64,000 nt of DNA from UMGS1696 sp963642885. GTDB taxonomy: Bacteria; Bacillota; Clostridia; Oscillospirales; CAG-272. Positions 15,116 through 24,080 of this stretch are shown here, piece after piece. How positions within the stretch are numbered: position 1 is the stretch's first letter; each line of letters begins with the position of its first letter. A program made the translations under genes and the position numbers. The stretch is taken from the NCBI GenBank assembly GCA_963642885.1, contig CAVIJI010000001.1:62001-126000 (forward strand). Direction: 5' to 3'. Below the pieces are notes generated by a model. It searched no databases and had not been told where the DNA came from. It saw nothing but the letters and a program-made list of their open reading frames with translations.

Positions 15116-17902
15116 ATGAAACGCAGATTATTAAGCATGGTATCATTGCTTCTGGCGGTTATGATGATTGTTCCCATGGGAATTCTCGTCTATGCCGATC
15201 CAACCAGTATCGAAATTTACGAAGGTTCGCAAAGCGGCGAGAAAATAACGGGTACAACAATTACACGTGTCTTTACAGGTGTCGGAGATACATTCACACT
15301 TGCGGCGACAGGAGGAGACGAAAATTACTCATGGACGTCATATAATTCCGATGTCATGACCGTTTCCGGTAATGGCAGTACAGCGACAGTAGCACCTAAG
15401 GGTGTTGGAACAGCTAAAATAGGTGTCATAGACAATTCGGGTCATTCCGCAACCGTAACATATGTTCTCAAAGCAAACGCATGCACGGGTATTGTCATAA
15501 AAGGTTATAAAAAGGATTATAAGTCAGGTGAATCCTTTGATAAGTCGTCCCTTGTAGTTGAAGCAAAATACGAGGACGGACCCAATAAGTCGATTAGCTA
15601 TAGTGACCTTATAGTAGATCCCGAGGGACCTTATACAACAGCCAATAAGAAGGTTACCGTAAAGTGGGGAGAATTTACCGAAGATATCGATATAAACGTT
15701 ACCGAAAAGCAGATTAAATCGGTAGATATTGACTACATGGAAAAGCAGGATTTCACAGAAGGTGATGGACTGCCCGAGATGGAAGTCAAAGTTACCTATG
15801 ATGATGATACGAGTATAACTCTTGTTGATGGTTTTGATATTTATCTTGACACTACAAAGATAAGCGAAAGTTATAAGTTCCAGCTCAGTGATAACGGCAA
15901 GTCCATTTATGTTAAGTTTAACGGTAAGTCTTCATCATCCAGAAAAATAACCGTTAAGTCCAAATCGAGCAGCACTACGGACAGCGCATACACCGTCGAA
16001 ATCAGCACGGCTCCCAAAAAGACCGAATACCGCGTAGGCGACAAGTTCGATGCTACGGGCATGGGCGTTAAGGTTTATCAGACGGTAAGCGGCGCTAAGG
16101 TAGCTCTCTCCGACAGCGAAGCCAAAGTCAGCATCGCCAACTACACAATCACCGAGAGCGACCTTGCCAATAAGAATTATATAACCGTAAAGGCTACGAT
16201 TACGATTCTGAAGGGCGACGACAAGGGCAAGACATATACCGTAGACCTGAAGGTTACCGGTCTTACAATCAAGGAAGCCGCAGGCGAGCTCACGATATAC
16301 GAAATCACCGATGTCGAGATGAACGAAAAGAGCTATCCCGTAGGATACAAGTTCAGCGTTGACGATATCGACTATCTGTACTACAGAGAAAAGAAATCGG
16401 GCTCCGAATATAAGGTTTCGGGCTATGACCTTCTCAATGTTTACAAGAACGACGCCGACCTCGAGGTTCTCACAAACAAGAACGACAAGACGGCGGAGAA
16501 GAGCAGCAGATATATGTACACCCTTGAGGAGGACGACCTCTTCACTAACACAAAGACAGATACACAGTATGCATATCTCCGTGTGTCCGTTGACAAGGAA
16601 TCATATGACTTCACAATCAAGGTAGGCGGAAGCGGCGTATATTATTACTACGACAGCGAGCTTATCGCTACATATGACGACATCGACGACGCCATTGAAT
16701 ACACAATGGAGCAGGACAAGGACGTAAAAGACAACTTCGACCTCGACAAGGTTAAGGACTCCAAGGAAATTCTCCTTAAGCTCGGCGAAGACCAGGAAGT
16801 TTCCCAGAAGACGGAGCTTGAGCTTGTTCACAACGTAAAAATCGACCTCGCAGGTCATAAGCTTGAGTTCTACACAGATACGGTAGAAATCACAAAGGCA
16901 AACAAGGAATATACACTTACCGTAACCAATACATCCGCCACATCCGCTAAGTTCACATATGAGGATGAAGATATCGAAATCACACTCGCAAAGAACGATA
17001 AGCTCGTATTCGAGTATGACAGCGATATTCCCGGCATTTACACCATCACGCTTGATGTAGGAAGCAACGGTAAGACCACATCCACTCCCGCCGCCGATAA
17101 GAACAGCGAAATCAAGGTAGGCCAGGGAAGCGACATTAAGTTCACAATCACTCCCTCCGACGGATACGAACTCGATACACTCAAGCTTGACACAAAGTCC
17201 GTATCCGAAAAGGATTACACAAAGTCGTCATCCGGAGTTATAACTTACACTCTCAAGACAGTTGCAAAGTCACAGAAGGTTTCCGTTACATTCAAGAAGG
17301 TAGATAAGACAAAGAACTGGACTAACCCCTTCACGGACGTTTCCGCATCCGATTCATACTACAGTGCAGTAAAGTTCGTATATGAAAACAACCTCTTCAA
17401 GGGTACGACATCCACAAAGTTCGCCCCCGACACTACAATGACTCGTGCTATGTTCGTTACCGTTCTCGGCAGACTCGCAGGTGTTGACGTTTCCAGATTC
17501 AAGACCTCCAGCTACTCCGACGTTCCGATTAACTCCACAACATCATGGTACGCTCCTTATGTTGAATGGGCAACACAGATGGGTATCGTAGAAGGCTACG
17601 GCGACGGTACATTCGGTCCCGACAACAAGATTACTCACCAGCAGATGTACGTTCTTATGTACAAGTACTCACTGTTCGTTGAGAACAAGAAGATAAGCCT
17701 CTCCGGTACATCCATCAACGCATCCGACGCAGATGAAGTAGCCGATTGGGCAAAGAACGCCGTTATGTACGCAAGCCAGCAGAACTTCCTCGTTAAGGTA
17801 AGCTCATCCAGAATCGATCCCAAGGGCGAGGCTAAGAGAAGCGAGCTCGCACAGCTCCTCGAAAAGTACTGCGACATCGTACTCGACTGGAACAACAAAT
17901 AA
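15116..17902 (+). CDS. Large surface protein with Ig-like domains and C-terminal SLH repeats
   Basis: A 928-residue exported protein. Signal peptide about residues 1-27 (MKRRLLSMVSLLLAVMMIVP then GILVYA). Residues 28-120 look like a Big2-type domain (GVGTAKIGVIDNSGHSATV); residues 120-400 hold bacterial Ig-like units of the YKSGESFDKSSL type; residues 400-735 are beta-rich. Three SLH repeats close it: NPFTDVSASDSYYSAVKF (about 737), YSDVPINSTTSWYAPYVEW (about 800) and a diverged third (about 870-925). It should bind secondary wall polymer as an S-layer or S-layer-associated protein. AAGGAAGG precedes the ATG. Codon style changes near position 15970 (see findings). Confidence 0.9.
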   Translation: MKRRLLSMVSLLLAVMMIVPMGILVYADPTSIEIYEGSQSGEKITGTTITRVFTGVGDTFTLAATGGDENYSWTSYNSDVMTVSGNGSTATVAPKGVGTAKIGVIDNSGHSATVTYVLKANACTGIVIKGYKKDYKSGESFDKSSLVVEAKYEDGPNKSISYSDLIVDPEGPYTTANKKVTVKWGEFTEDIDINVTEKQIKSVDIDYMEKQDFTEGDGLPEMEVKVTYDDDTSITLVDGFDIYLDTTKISESYKFQLSDNGKSIYVKFNGKSSSSRKITVKSKSSSTTDSAYTVEISTAPKKTEYRVGDKFDATGMGVKVYQTVSGAKVALSDSEAKVSIANYTITESDLANKNYITVKATITILKGDDKGKTYTVDLKVTGLTIKEAAGELTIYEITDVEMNEKSYPVGYKFSVDDIDYLYYREKKSGSEYKVSGYDLLNVYKNDADLEVLTNKNDKTAEKSSRYMYTLEEDDLFTNTKTDTQYAYLRVSVDKESYDFTIKVGGSGVYYYYDSELIATYDDIDDAIEYTMEQDKDVKDNFDLDKVKDSKEILLKLGEDQEVSQKTELELVHNVKIDLAGHKLEFYTDTVEITKANKEYTLTVTNTSATSAKFTYEDEDIEITLAKNDKLVFEYDSDIPGIYTITLDVGSNGKTTSTPAADKNSEIKVGQGSDIKFTITPSDGYELDTLKLDTKSVSEKDYTKSSSGVITYTLKTVAKSQKVSVTFKKVDKTKNWTNPFTDVSASDSYYSAVKFVYENNLFKGTTSTKFAPDTTMTRAMFVTVLGRLAGVDVSRFKTSSYSDVPINSTTSWYAPYVEWATQMGIVEGYGDGTFGPDNKITHQQMYVLMYKYSLFVENKKISLSGTSINASDADEVADWAKNAVMYASQQNFLVKVSSSRIDPKGEAKRSELAQLLEKYCDIVLDWNNK

Positions 17903-17911
17903 TCAAGTAAA

Positions 17912-17938
17912 AAAAGAAGCCGTAAGGCTTCTTTTTTT
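17912..17938 (+). terminator. Terminator after the SLH gene
   Basis: AAAGAAGCC (17913-17921) and GGCTTCTTT (17926-17934) pair around GTAA, followed by TTTT; the preceding A-run would also serve the opposite strand. Confidence 0.92.
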
Positions 17939-17950
17939 ACCGCTTGAATA

Positions 17951-17981
17951 AACAAAGGCGATACCGTAAAAGTATCGCCTT
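17951..17981 (-). terminator. Terminator of pduL
   Basis: AAGGCGATAC (17955-17964) pairs with GTATCGCCTT (17972-17981). On the minus strand TTTGTTTATT follows; it lies 25 nt beyond the pduL stop. Confidence 0.8.
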
Positions 17982-18006
17982 ATAATTTTATCGGATTCGG
18001 GAAAAA

Positions 18007-18579
18007 TTACTTAATAATTTCGCCCCAGCACTGACCGAAAGCACAGGCTGCGTTAGCTTCGTCCGTATCGATGTGCATAGCTGCGGAGAATTTGGGACTT
18101 ACACGAACAACAACGTCGTCGAATATAAGGCTTCTGTCCGCGGATGTGATTTTTACGGATACAATCTGCTTGTCCTCAACACCTGCTTCAGCGGCTTCCG
18201 CGGGAGTGAAGTGAATGTGACGCTTTGCGGCGATAACGCCTTCGCTGATTTCAACTTCACCGCAGGGGCCTACGAGCTTACATGGAGCAGAACCTGCGAT
18301 GTCGCCCGATTCGCGAACGGGAGCGGTTACGCCGAGTGTACGAGCGTCCGTGAGGGAAACCTCAACCTGAGTTGCGCTTCTTGCGGGACCGAGAATGGAT
18401 ACGCCGGGAATGGACTTCTTGGGACCTACAACGGTAACTCTTTCTTCGCATGCGAACTGACCGGGCTGTGAAAGATCCTTCTTCTTTGTCAGAGTAGCGC
18501 CTTCACCGAAAAGAATTTTGATGTGTTCTTCTGTGAGATGTACGTGGCGCGCGCTTGTTTCAACGATTACTTTTGACAT
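18007..18579 (-). CDS. pduL: PduL-type phosphate acyltransferase
   Basis: A 190-residue phosphate propanoyl/acetyltransferase converting acyl-CoA and phosphate to acyl phosphate. Zinc-site histidine motifs are in place: SARHVHLTEEH (residues 9-19), KRHIHFTP (about 119) and MHIDTDEANA (about 168). The N-terminus starts directly at the catalytic domain, without the encapsulation helix found in microcompartment PduL, and no shell genes are nearby, so it probably replaces Pta in acetate or propionate formation. GGAGGT precedes the ATG. It has its own promoter and terminator. Confidence 0.94.
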   Translation of the reverse strand: MSKVIVETSARHVHLTEEHIKILFGEGATLTKKKDLSQPGQFACEERVTVVGPKKSIPGVSILGPARSATQVEVSLTDARTLGVTAPVRESGDIAGSAPCKLVGPCGEVEISEGVIAAKRHIHFTPAEAAEAGVEDKQIVSVKITSADRSLIFDDVVVRVSPKFSAAMHIDTDEANAACAFGQCWGEIIK

Positions 18580-18648
18580 TATTTACCTCCGAATTACGGC
18601 ATATCACGCTGACTGTTTTGCGGACAATGCCTTGAATTTTACGTAAGT

Positions 18649-18677
18649 ATTATAGCACTAACGTCACAATATGTCAA
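18649..18677 (-). promoter_or_regulatory. Promoter of pduL
   Basis: Minus strand TTGACA (18672-18677), 17 nt, TATAAT (18649-18654): full consensus, suggesting strong expression. Confidence 0.92.
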
Positions 18678-18713
18678 GGAATATGCGGATACTGCGATAT
18701 TATCGATTGTATC

Positions 18714-18742
18714 TTGACAAATGCGCTCCGTTATGGTATTAT
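18714..18742 (+). promoter_or_regulatory. Promoter of the ECF S component leader
   Basis: TTGACA (18714-18719), 17 nt, TATTAT (18737-18742). The transcript then runs about 140 nt before the coding region. Confidence 0.88.
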
Positions 18743-18747
18743 ATCTA

Positions 18748-18880
18748 CCGTCGGCAGAGGCCGACATGGGGTGGCAGAAGCCGCCCGAATAATTCGGTAA
18801 GCACTATATGATTTTCGAATATAGGTATCATGAAGATATCTGCTTTTCCATGAGGGAAAACGATATCTTTTATTTTTTTG
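18748..18880 (+). ncRNA. Structured leader RNA with terminator, riboswitch-like, class unassigned
   Basis: Successive hairpins: GTCGGC/GCCGAC with AGAG loop (18750-18765), GGGTGGC/GCCGCCC with AGAA loop (18769-18786), CCGAA/TTCGG (18785-18797) and CTATAT/ATATAG (18804-18824). A terminator follows: AAGATATC (18833-18840) with GATATCTT (18862-18869), inner TTTTCC/GGAAAA, then TTTTATTTTTTT. This is the build of a transcription-attenuating riboswitch. The conserved blocks of TPP, FMN, cobalamin, THF, preQ1, fluoride, guanidine and T-box elements were not recognised. Confidence 0.6.
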
Positions 18881-18889
18881 AGGTAAAAC

Positions 18890-19432
18890 ATGAACGCAAA
18901 AACTCTTCAGAGCATAGTTATCAGAAAAATCACATATTCGGCGCTGTGTCTGGCACTCGCACTTCTCCTTCCGTTTCTTACCGGACAGATACCGCAGATA
19001 GGCTCAATGCTTTGTCCGATGCACCTGCCCGTACTGCTGTGCGGCTTTTTATGCGGTTGGCAATACGGTGCCGTAATCGGCTTCGTGTCTCCGCTTTTAA
19101 GACTCGTAATGTTCGGTATGCCTCCGTTCTATGTGGCGATAGCAATGGCATTTGAAATGGCGGTATACGGTGCCGTGTCGGGACTTTTATACCGAGCCTT
19201 CACGAGAAATATAATGGGCATTTATCTGTCGCTCCTGACGGCAATGATAGCGGGAAGACTCGTGTGGGGAGCCGTTAAATTCGTCCTCGCGGGCTTTCAG
19301 AATACCGAATTTTCGTTTGCTCTGTTTATAAGCGGAGCCGTAACGGGTGCGATTCCGGGTATAATTCTTCAGCTCATCCTCGTTCCTCTCCTTGTTGCGG
19401 CGGCGGAAAAGGCAAAGCTTGTTCTCGATTGA
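18890..19432 (+). CDS. ECF transporter S component, substrate unassigned
   Basis: A 180-residue hydrophobic protein of the ECF S-component type with about six helices. The family block PFLTGQIPQIGSMLCPMHLP (residues 24-43), GFLCGWQYGAVIGFVSPLLR near residue 50 and FGMPP near residue 75 are shared by a widespread Firmicute group whose substrate I cannot name. It would bind a small vitamin or precursor and use a shared EcfAAT module. GAGG precedes the ATG after the terminator T-run. A P-loop kinase follows 20 nt downstream, suggesting phosphorylation of the imported compound. Confidence 0.88.
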   Translation: MNAKTLQSIVIRKITYSALCLALALLLPFLTGQIPQIGSMLCPMHLPVLLCGFLCGWQYGAVIGFVSPLLRLVMFGMPPFYVAIAMAFEMAVYGAVSGLLYRAFTRNIMGIYLSLLTAMIAGRLVWGAVKFVLAGFQNTEFSFALFISGAVTGAIPGIILQLILVPLLVAAAEKAKLVLD

Positions 19433-19452
19433 CGAAAATACGGAATACATAA

Positions 19453-20517
19453 ATGGATACGACACATGAACTTATAAAAAACTTATATCTGAAATATCCG
19501 CACTCCGAAATACGGGATATGTACAAGGCGATATATCAGAGTGTATACGGCTGCGGCCACTTAATAGCGGATGTATCCGCGGCAGCCGACTACATATGGG
19601 AAGAAAGCCGTACATCCCGCATTGACTGCGATATGACGGAATGCCTCGGCGAATATACGAGAGTATATCTCGGTGCCGTAAGGGAAGGATTAAGCGTGAA
19701 TACTCTGGCATCCCTGCTGACTCTTTCCGCACAGGTACCGCTTCCTGCCGACGTCGGCGAAAAAATGACGGAGAAGCTCGATGTTTTATGCGGCATGGTG
19801 AGCGACGGCGAGATAAATTACGACATAAAAGAGGTCGGAGAATTTGTTTGCGGTATGAAGATGCGCGGATACCCGATGTGCCATCATTCCGACAAATACA
19901 GAGAAGAATATAAGCCCGCATATCGACTGATAAAAACGGAATACGCAGTCTTTTTGCGTGCGTTCATCCTGATAGATAAGCTGTTAAGCAATGCCGCGGA
20001 CGATGAATGCGTTATAGTCGCCGTAGACGGAACAAGCGCGGGCGGAAAGACGACATTCTCACGCCTGCTCGAGAAAATATACGATTGCAGCGTGTTTCAC
20101 ATGGATGACTTTTTCCTCAGAAAGGAACAGCGGACACAGGAAAGGTACAATGAACCCGGCGGAAACGTCGACAGGGAGAGATTCCTCGCCGAGGTTCTCA
20201 TACCGCTCCGAAAGGGAGAGAATGTCAGATATCGTCCGTTTGATTGCGCAACATTCACAGTAAAGGACGGAGTTGACATACAGATAAAGCACCTCAACAT
20301 TGTCGAGGGTGCGTACAGTATGCATCCCGAGCTCTCACCGTATTATGATGCGTCCGTGTTTGTGTGTTCCTCGCCCGAGACTCAGCGTGAGAGAATAAAA
20401 AAACGGAATCCGAGCATGGCTGAAAATTTCTTCGAAAAATGGATACCGCTCGAAAACAGGTACTTTTCCGCATTCGGAATAAAAGAAAAGTGCGATGTCG
20501 TAATCGAAAACGATTAA
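19453..20517 (+). CDS. Uridine kinase/pantothenate kinase-like P-loop kinase with N-terminal extension
   Basis: A 354-residue protein. Residues about 185-354 form a PRK/uridine-kinase-like domain: Walker A VDGTSAGGKTT (about 190-200), FHMDDFF (about 217) with acidic residues expected near substrate, the ERYNEPGGNVDRERF lid block and VEGAYSMHPEL. Residues 1-170 are a separate helical region with YGCGHLIADVSAAADYI that I do not recognise. It probably phosphorylates the solute brought in by the adjacent S component; nucleoside, pantothenate or nicotinamide riboside are all possible by fold. Ribosome site is weak (GGAATACATAA). Confidence 0.82.
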   Translation: MDTTHELIKNLYLKYPHSEIRDMYKAIYQSVYGCGHLIADVSAAADYIWEESRTSRIDCDMTECLGEYTRVYLGAVREGLSVNTLASLLTLSAQVPLPADVGEKMTEKLDVLCGMVSDGEINYDIKEVGEFVCGMKMRGYPMCHHSDKYREEYKPAYRLIKTEYAVFLRAFILIDKLLSNAADDECVIVAVDGTSAGGKTTFSRLLEKIYDCSVFHMDDFFLRKEQRTQERYNEPGGNVDRERFLAEVLIPLRKGENVRYRPFDCATFTVKDGVDIQIKHLNIVEGAYSMHPELSPYYDASVFVCSSPETQRERIKKRNPSMAENFFEKWIPLENRYFSAFGIKEKCDVVIEND

Positions 20518-20551
20518 CATAAAGGTTTCGTGTGTGCATAACATACAAATT

Positions 20552-20594
20552 AATGCCTTATAACTGTCTAAAACGACGGTTATAAGGCATTTTA
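20552..20594 (+). terminator. Terminator after the kinase
   Basis: AATGCCTTATAAC (20552-20564) and GTTATAAGGCATT (20579-20591) form a perfect 13-bp stem followed by TTTAT. Confidence 0.85.
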
Positions 20595-20604
20595 TGCTGC
20601 GCTA

Positions 20605-20633
20605 TTGACTTTCAATGTTTGTGTGGGTAAAAT
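20605..20633 (+). promoter_or_regulatory. Promoter of the alpha-mannosidase operon
   Basis: TTGACT (20605-20610), 17 nt, TAAAAT (20628-20633). A small inverted repeat ACCGT/ACGGT (20674-20688) downstream could be an operator. Confidence 0.7.
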
Positions 20634-20725
20634 GTTAGTGTATTTTTGACTTGCTTCGGAACAATGAATGATAACCGTTATAAACGGTAAATAAATACCG
20701 CATACAAAACGAAAGGATACCGATA

Positions 20726-23126
20726 ATGAATAAAGTTCACCTTATAGGAAACGCACATCTTGATCCCGTGTGGCTCTGGAGATGGCAGGAGGGCTACGCC
20801 GAGGTAAAGGCTACCTTCAGAAGCGCTCTCGACAGAATGAACGAGTTTCCCGATTACAAGTTTACATCGGCATGTGCCGCTTATTACGAATGGATAAAAG
20901 AAAGCGATCCCGATATGTTCGACGAGATTGTCGAGAGGGTAAAGGAAGGAAGATGGTGCATCACAGGCGGATGGTATATTCAGCCCGACTGCAATATCCC
21001 CTCGGGTGAATCCTTCGCGAGACATGCGCTTATTTCGCAAAGATTCTTCCGCGATAATTTCGGCGTAACAGCGGAAACGGGATATAATGTGGATTCGTTC
21101 GGACATAACGGCGCGCTTCCGAAAATCCTGAAAAATTCGGGTATGAAAAATTATGTCTTCATGCGCCCCGGCCCGNNNNNNNNNNGGCCCGCACGAGAAG
21201 GAGCTGCCCGATTCACTTTTCATATGGGAATCCGCAGACGGCTCGCAGGTAGCGACATACCGTGTTCCGATACAGTATAACTTCACCGCGGGTATTTTCG
21301 ACAATTTCGAGAAAGTGGCGTCAATGGCATCCGAACACAGTATGATGGCGTTTTACGGCGTAGGCAACCACGGCGGCGGCCCGACAGTTAAGCTTCTCGA
21401 TAAAATGGAAAAGGAGCTTGACGACAGATTCGTTTACTCTACTCCCGACGAATACTTTGCGGAGGTAGATAAAAACACCGTTCCCGTGGTCAAGGACGAC
21501 CTGCAGTTCCACGCGAAGGGGTGCTACAGTGCGTGCTCGCTCATAAAAAAGCTGAACAGAAAGAGCGAAACCGATGCGATAGAGGCGGAGAGATATTTGT
21601 CGCTGTCACGCTATCTTGCCGATAATCCGTATCCGAGCAATGAGCTTGAAAGAGCATGGAAAAATATTCTCTTCAACCAATTCCACGATATCATGGGCGG
21701 CTGCAGTATCCGCGAGGCATATGACGATGCGGCTGCGGCTCACGGCGAGGCTCAGTCTATATGCGAAAGAAATATAAATCATGCCTGCCAGCAGATTTCG
21801 TGGAGCATAGACACTTCACGCGGAAAGAATGTAACACCCGACAGACGAGAATGGAACGGTAAGTGGTTCACGGACGAGCTCGGCACACCGATAGTGGTAT
21901 TCAATCCGCATCCGTGGGAAATCAGTGCCTTTGTGAGACTCACCGAAAACGCGACGACGGTTACCGATGAGGAAGATAAAGAGCTTCCCATACAGACCGT
22001 GAGAGCATCGAGAACAAACGGCGGCGACAAATGGGCTGTGGGCTTTATCGCTCATCTGCCCGCGCTCGGCTACAAGCTGTACAGAACATATTACGGTGAG
22101 AAGAAGGAGTACGAGAACGCTTTCGTTGTTACGGAAAACTCCGCCGAAAATTCGAAAATCAGAATAGTATTCGACAGCGAAAGCGGAGAACTGTGCAGCT
22201 TCTACGACAAGACACGTAAATGCGAGCTTCTCGCGGATAAAACGAGAACGACTCTTATTGATGAAACACACTGCGATACATGGGCGCACGGAATAAAGCA
22301 GTTTCAGGATGTTGCCGCAGAGCTTACGTCGGGCAGAGTGCGGCTTATGGAATCGGGACCTCTGAGAGTAATGTTCAGAGCATACACCGAGGGAGAAAAT
22401 ACTGTAGTCAGACGTGATTATTACATGACCGCCGACAGCGATGTTGTCGAGATAAAGACACAGGTTATGTTCCGTGAACATCACAGAATGCTTAAATTCC
22501 GTATTCCGACAGCCGTAAAGAATCCCGTAATCAAGTGCGAGATACCGTTCGGTACCATAGAGCGCGAGAATAACGGAGACGAAAACGTATGCCATCGTTG
22601 GTTCTGTGCAGAGGATAAAAACGGACGCGGAATAGCGGTTCTGAACGACTGCAAGTACAGCTTTGACGCAAAGGACGGGGTGCTGTCTCTTACGGTACTG
22701 CGCGGCGCCATTTACGCAGATCATTATGCGGGAGACAACAGAGACGAATTCTGCGAATATCAGGACCAGGGACTTAACGAATTCACATACGCAATAACCC
22801 CGCACATATCGGTCGCATCGACTCAAAAGAAGGCGGAGGAATTGAACATGAAGCCGTTTATCGTATCCGAAACCTTCCACTGCGGCGAGCTTCCGACGGA
22901 ATTCGAGGGAATACACGTATCGAAGGATAACATAATAGTTACGGCACTGAAAAAGCATGAGGATTCGGGAGCGTATATACTCCGTGCGTACGAATGCGAG
23001 GGCAAGGATACCGAGTGCAAAATTACACTGTTCGGAAGAAAATTCACGCTTCATTTCGGTCACAATGAGGTTAAAACCATTCTTGTGGGCGAGAGCGTAC
23101 GCGAATGTGATTTTCTGGAGTATTAA
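20726..23126 (+). CDS. GH38 alpha-mannosidase, interrupted by an assembly gap
   Basis: Cytoplasmic enzyme removing alpha-linked mannose. Zinc-site NAHLDPVW (His11, Asp13), and NVDSFGHN with the expected nucleophile Asp123, are typical of GH38. Ten N at 21176-21185 put the two halves in different frames, yet GGCCCG occurs on both sides; joining on this overlap gives one continuous frame reading RPGPHEKELPD and a 794-residue protein, the usual length. The C-terminal beta-domains (FNPHPWEIS, YYMTADSD, DQGLNEFTYAI) follow. It heads an operon with a ROK kinase (3-nt gap) and a SIS protein, so released sugar is likely phosphorylated and isomerised. Confidence 0.92.
21176..21185. other. Assembly gap (10 N), probably no missing sequence
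   Basis: GGCCCG precedes and follows the N-run; collapsing this 6-nt overlap restores the mannosidase frame. Confidence 0.95.
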
Positions 23127-23129
23127 AAA

Positions 23130-24080
23130 ATGTATAACTATATAGGTATAGATATAGGCGGAACAAAGTGCGCGGCTGTTCTCGGAGACAGCACGGGAAA
23201 TGTTCTTGCCAAGGTTAAAATTCCGACAGGCAGTCCCCGTGATACCCTCGGTGTTTTGCTTGACGCCGCCGAAAAAATGAAAAAAGAATCCGAAAAAACG
23301 GTGAAATCGGTAGGAATCAGTTGCGGAGGCCCGCTTGATCCTGTCAGAGGCATAATACAGTCACCTCCGAATCTTCCGGGATGGGATGATATCGAGGTTT
23401 CACGTATGTTTGCCGAAAGACTCGGTATACCCGCTTATTTGTGCAATGACGCAAATGCGTGTGCACTCGCAGAGTGGAAATTCGGTGCGGGACGCGGAAC
23501 GAAAAATATGGTATTTCTTACGTTCGGCACGGGCATGGGAGCGGGCATAATAATCGACGGAAAAATATACAACGGTGCGGGCGGAAACGCCGGTGAGGTA
23601 GGACACATCAGACTTGCTGAACACGGCCCCGTAGGATACGGCAAGGAAGGCTCATTCGAAGGCTTCTCGAGCGGCGGAGGTATAGCGATGCTGGCGAAAA
23701 CCGCCGCCATAGAAAAGCTCCAGCAGGGCAGGAAAACCGCGTATTGTTCATCATACAGTGAGCTTGACGCTGTAACAGCCAAAAGCGTTGCGGACGCGGC
23801 AAGAGCAGGTGATGAGACTGCGGTGAAGGTATACAAAATCGCGGCGCATATGCTCGGAATGGGATTATCTCTGCTTACCGATATACTTAATCCCGAGGTT
23901 ATAGTCATCGGAAGTATATATCAGCGCTCGCACGACCTTATCGAACCGTACATGGATGAGGTCATGCGAAACGAATGCCTGCCGCAGACATACGCCGAAG
24001 TGAAGGTTGTACCCGCACAGCTCGGAGACGAAATCGGTGATATAGCGGCTCTCACACTTGCTATAGAAGGCGGTAAATAA
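23130..24080 (+). CDS. ROK-family sugar kinase
   Basis: A 316-residue ROK kinase: ATP motif GIDIGGTKCAAVLGD (residues 5-19), catalytic region NDANACALAEW (about residue 106) with the base Asp, and GTGMGAGIIIDGKIYNGAGG. No N-terminal helix-turn-helix, so it is an enzyme, not a repressor. The usual zinc motif CxCGxxGCxE after GH is replaced by GHIRLAEHGPVGYGKEGSFE, lacking the cysteines. It probably phosphorylates mannose, glucose or an N-acetylhexosamine released by the mannosidase. It overlaps the next gene by one nucleotide (TAATG). Confidence 0.9.
   Translation: MYNYIGIDIGGTKCAAVLGDSTGNVLAKVKIPTGSPRDTLGVLLDAAEKMKKESEKTVKSVGISCGGPLDPVRGIIQSPPNLPGWDDIEVSRMFAERLGIPAYLCNDANACALAEWKFGAGRGTKNMVFLTFGTGMGAGIIIDGKIYNGAGGNAGEVGHIRLAEHGPVGYGKEGSFEGFSSGGGIAMLAKTAAIEKLQQGRKTAYCSSYSELDAVTAKSVADAARAGDETAVKVYKIAAHMLGMGLSLLTDILNPEVIVIGSIYQRSHDLIEPYMDEVMRNECLPQTYAEVKVVPAQLGDEIGDIAALTLAIEGGK

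Noticed and set aside
18748..18800. T-box leader before the ECF gene
   Set aside because: GGGGTGGCAGAAGCCGCCCG recalls the T-box antiterminator, but the leader is too short and lacks stem I and the specifier loop, and the gene is not amino-acid related.
21816..23063. Minus-strand frame of 415 residues opposite the GH38 gene
   Set aside because: Shadow of a conserved coding region; no family resemblance.
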